A stretch of DNA of 6,379 bases. It comes from Firmicutes bacterium UBA5559. GTDB taxonomy: Bacteria; Bacillota; Clostridia; Peptostreptococcales; Anaerovoracaceae. Below are positions 5,064 to 6,379 of this stretch, one piece after another. The first letter of the stretch is position 1, and each line of letters starts with the position of its first letter. Below the pieces are notes generated by a model that did not search any database, was not told the origin of the DNA, and was given only the letters and a program-made list of their open reading frames with translations. The position numbers and the translations under genes are program-made. Location: NCBI GenBank assembly GCA_002425705.1, contig DIMT01000012.1, forward strand, positions 1 through 6,379, in the 5' to 3' direction.

Positions 5064-6236
5064 TTAAAACTCAACTTCTGTACCATAGTACGCACAGTTC
5101 AGGAGTTTTTCCATTTCCGCAGCAGTTATTGCTCTGGGGTTTGAGCCGGTACAAGCGTCACCAACCGCCATTTCAGCTATCTTGCCTACTTTTTCTTTAA
5201 ATTCATCTTCCAGAATTCCAAATTCCTTAAGACTCTTCGGGATTCCAAACGAAGCGTTATATTCATCAATTTTGTCGCAAAGCTGTTTCAGGCATTCTGA
5301 ATCCGTCCCTGTGATCCCGGCACTTCTTGCAATTTCGGCATATCTTCCCTCTGCCTCTTTCCCGTTAAATCGGATGACATAGGGTAGATAAATTGCATTG
5401 GCACAGCCATGAGGAATATGGCCGGTTGAGAAAGCGGCTCCCGTTTTATGTGCCATAGAATGTACAATTCCCAGCAAAGCATTGGTAAAGGCCTGCCCTG
5501 CCATACATTGAGCATAATGCATTTGTTCTCTTGCCTCCATATCTCCTGCGTATGAAGCCGGAAGATATTCAAATACCATCTGAATCGCTTTGATTGCCAG
5601 AGGATCCGTGAAAGGAGAATTCAATGTTGAGACGTAAGCCTCCACCGCATGGGTAAGTGCATCCATACCGGTATGAGCCGTCAAAGAAGGCGGCATGGTT
5701 TCGGCCAATTCCGGGTCAACGATTGCAATATCAGGCGTAATATTGTAATCAGCCAACGGATATTTCAGACCTTTCCCATAGTCTGTAATTACCGAGAAAG
5801 CAGTTACCTCTGTGGCAGTACCCGATGTGGACGGAATTGCTACAAATCTGGCCTTCTGCCTTAAAACCGGGAAAGAGAAGGGCTGAATGATATCCTCGAA
5901 GGAAGTTTCCGGGTACTCATAGAATACCCACATTGCTTTCGCTGCATCGATAGGAGAACCGCCACCCATAGATATGATCCAATCCGGCTCAAACTCTCTC
6001 ATCATTTCTGCACCCTTCATAACAGTTTCTACCGAAGGGTCCGGCTCAACATTTTCAAACAGTATGGTTTCAATACCAGCTTCTTTCAAGTACGCCACCG
6101 CTCGGTCCACAAACCCGAATTTCTTCATGGATCCACCGCCAAGGACCAGAATAGCTTTTTCCCCATTTAAATTTTTAAGTTGTTCCAGCGAGCCTTTCCC
6201 ATAGTACATGTCTCTTGGTAATGTAAATCTTGGCAT
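5064..6236 (-). CDS. Iron-containing alcohol dehydrogenase (AdhE C-terminal-like)
   Basis: A 390-residue group III alcohol dehydrogenase that interconverts aldehydes and alcohols with NAD(P)H in the cytoplasm. It resembles the C-terminal alcohol dehydrogenase half of AdhE but lacks an aldehyde dehydrogenase half: YEYPETSFEDI (106-116), KYPLADYNITPD (158-169) and CTGSNPRA (362-369) are AdhE-like. The dinucleotide motif is GGGSPID (91-97). The metal site is Asp192, His196 (GMDALTHAVEAYVS), His259 (VHSMAHKTG) and His276 (HIPHG), all present. The substrate is not evident; ethanol, butanol or a diol are all possible. The ATG at 6236 has GGGAGG 7 nt upstream. A sigma-54 promoter lies about 50 bp upstream and a strong terminator follows, so it appears to be a single-gene unit. 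Nothing suggests truncation. Confidence 0.93.
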   Translation of the reverse strand: MPRFTLPRDMYYGKGSLEQLKNLNGEKAILVLGGGSMKKFGFVDRAVAYLKEAGIETILFENVEPDPSVETVMKGAEMMREFEPDWIISMGGGSPIDAAKAMWVFYEYPETSFEDIIQPFSFPVLRQKARFVAIPSTSGTATEVTAFSVITDYGKGLKYPLADYNITPDIAIVDPELAETMPPSLTAHTGMDALTHAVEAYVSTLNSPFTDPLAIKAIQMVFEYLPASYAGDMEAREQMHYAQCMAGQAFTNALLGIVHSMAHKTGAAFSTGHIPHGCANAIYLPYVIRFNGKEAEGRYAEIARSAGITGTDSECLKQLCDKIDEYNASFGIPKSLKEFGILEDEFKEKVGKIAEMAVGDACTGSNPRAITAAEMEKLLNCAYYGTEVEF

Positions 6237-6285
6237 GATAAAACCTCCCTTTCGTTTGTTAAATAATTATTTTACTAAATATACT

Positions 6286-6303
6286 AAGCAATTCCCATGC
6301 CAA
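6286..6303 (-). promoter_or_regulatory. Sigma-54 (-24/-12) promoter of the alcohol dehydrogenase gene
   Basis: The minus strand reads TTGGCATGGGAATTGCTT, with GG at 6300-6301 and GC at 6288-6289 in the required spacing. It matches the desulfidase promoter at 17 of 18 positions; the one change is C to T at the last base of TGGCAC. Transcription would start near 6276, about 40 nt before the ATG. The AT-rich leader contains a 12-bp palindrome AAATAATTATTT (6261-6272). Activator sites would be expected from about 6355 onward, mostly outside the window. No TGAGACT copy is visible in 6304-6379, where I see nothing else. Confidence 0.82.
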
Positions 6304-6379
6304 GTTAAATCCATAATGCAAGATCAATTAATTTCAATCATTTTCTATCTTTTAAAGAACAAACAAAGAAGCAAGTGTT

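Noticed and set aside
5628..5635. TTGAGACG inside the alcohol dehydrogenase gene as a further activator site
   Set aside because: Single isolated copy with a mismatch, within coding sequence and not phased with any other copy.
6321..6334. IHF-like site (GATCAATTAATTT) between the alcohol dehydrogenase promoter and its presumed enhancer
   Set aside because: It misses the consensus at two defined positions in an AT-rich stretch, and IHF is generally absent from this kind of organism.

Overview
The window looks like chromosomal DNA from an anaerobic, Gram-positive Clostridia-type bacterium. The evidence is indirect: strong GGGAGG-type ribosome sites, a stand-alone AdhE-like iron alcohol dehydrogenase, an EFR1-type flavodoxin/ferredoxin protein, an iron-sulfur L-cysteine desulfidase, and a sigma-54 activator whose sensor is rich in cysteine. 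No insertion sequence, phage gene, CRISPR array or rRNA is visible.

Layout, left to right. Positions 1-180 hold no convincing gene, only a possible leftward promoter and the terminator of the next gene. A leftward tRNA-Pro(CGG) with encoded CCA (185-261) has its own promoter. The EFR1-family protein (421-1254, +) is transcribed away from it, and a perfect inverted repeat lies in the tRNA promoter between the two. The EFR1 gene converges, 7 bp apart, on a leftward L-cysteine desulfidase gene (cyuA/cdsB type, 1262-2542). Upstream of that is a near-consensus sigma-54 promoter (2592-2609), then six copies of a TGAGACT heptamer, mostly about 11 bp apart (2661-2740). Next, on the same strand, is the sigma-54 enhancer-binding protein (2942-4288), overlapping by 8 nt a GNAT acetyltransferase gene (4281-4835) that precedes it in one operon. 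A sigma-70 promoter and the terminator of the following gene occupy 4836-5063. Last is a leftward iron-containing alcohol dehydrogenase (5064-6236), whose upstream region carries a second sigma-54 promoter matching the first at 17 of 18 positions.

The genes suggest a sigma-54 circuit for cysteine breakdown. The activator probably senses cysteine, sulfide, redox state or a metal through its Cys-rich N-terminal domain, binds the TGAGACT array and drives the desulfidase (cysteine to pyruvate, sulfide and ammonia). The alcohol dehydrogenase, also under sigma-54, could dispose of reducing equivalents. As I recall, Clostridioides difficile controls its cysteine desulfidase CdsB through SigL and an activator called CdsR, so the general wiring has precedent.

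Two things stand out. The activator frame is interrupted by a single in-frame TAG (2942-2944) exactly between the AAA+ domain and its Fis-type helix-turn-helix, which continues in the same frame to a TGA at 2738-2740. That is either a nonsense mutation, a naturally HTH-less activator, or a UAG read through (possibly as pyrrolysine). The second is the helically phased heptamer array, whose outermost copy contains that TGA codon.
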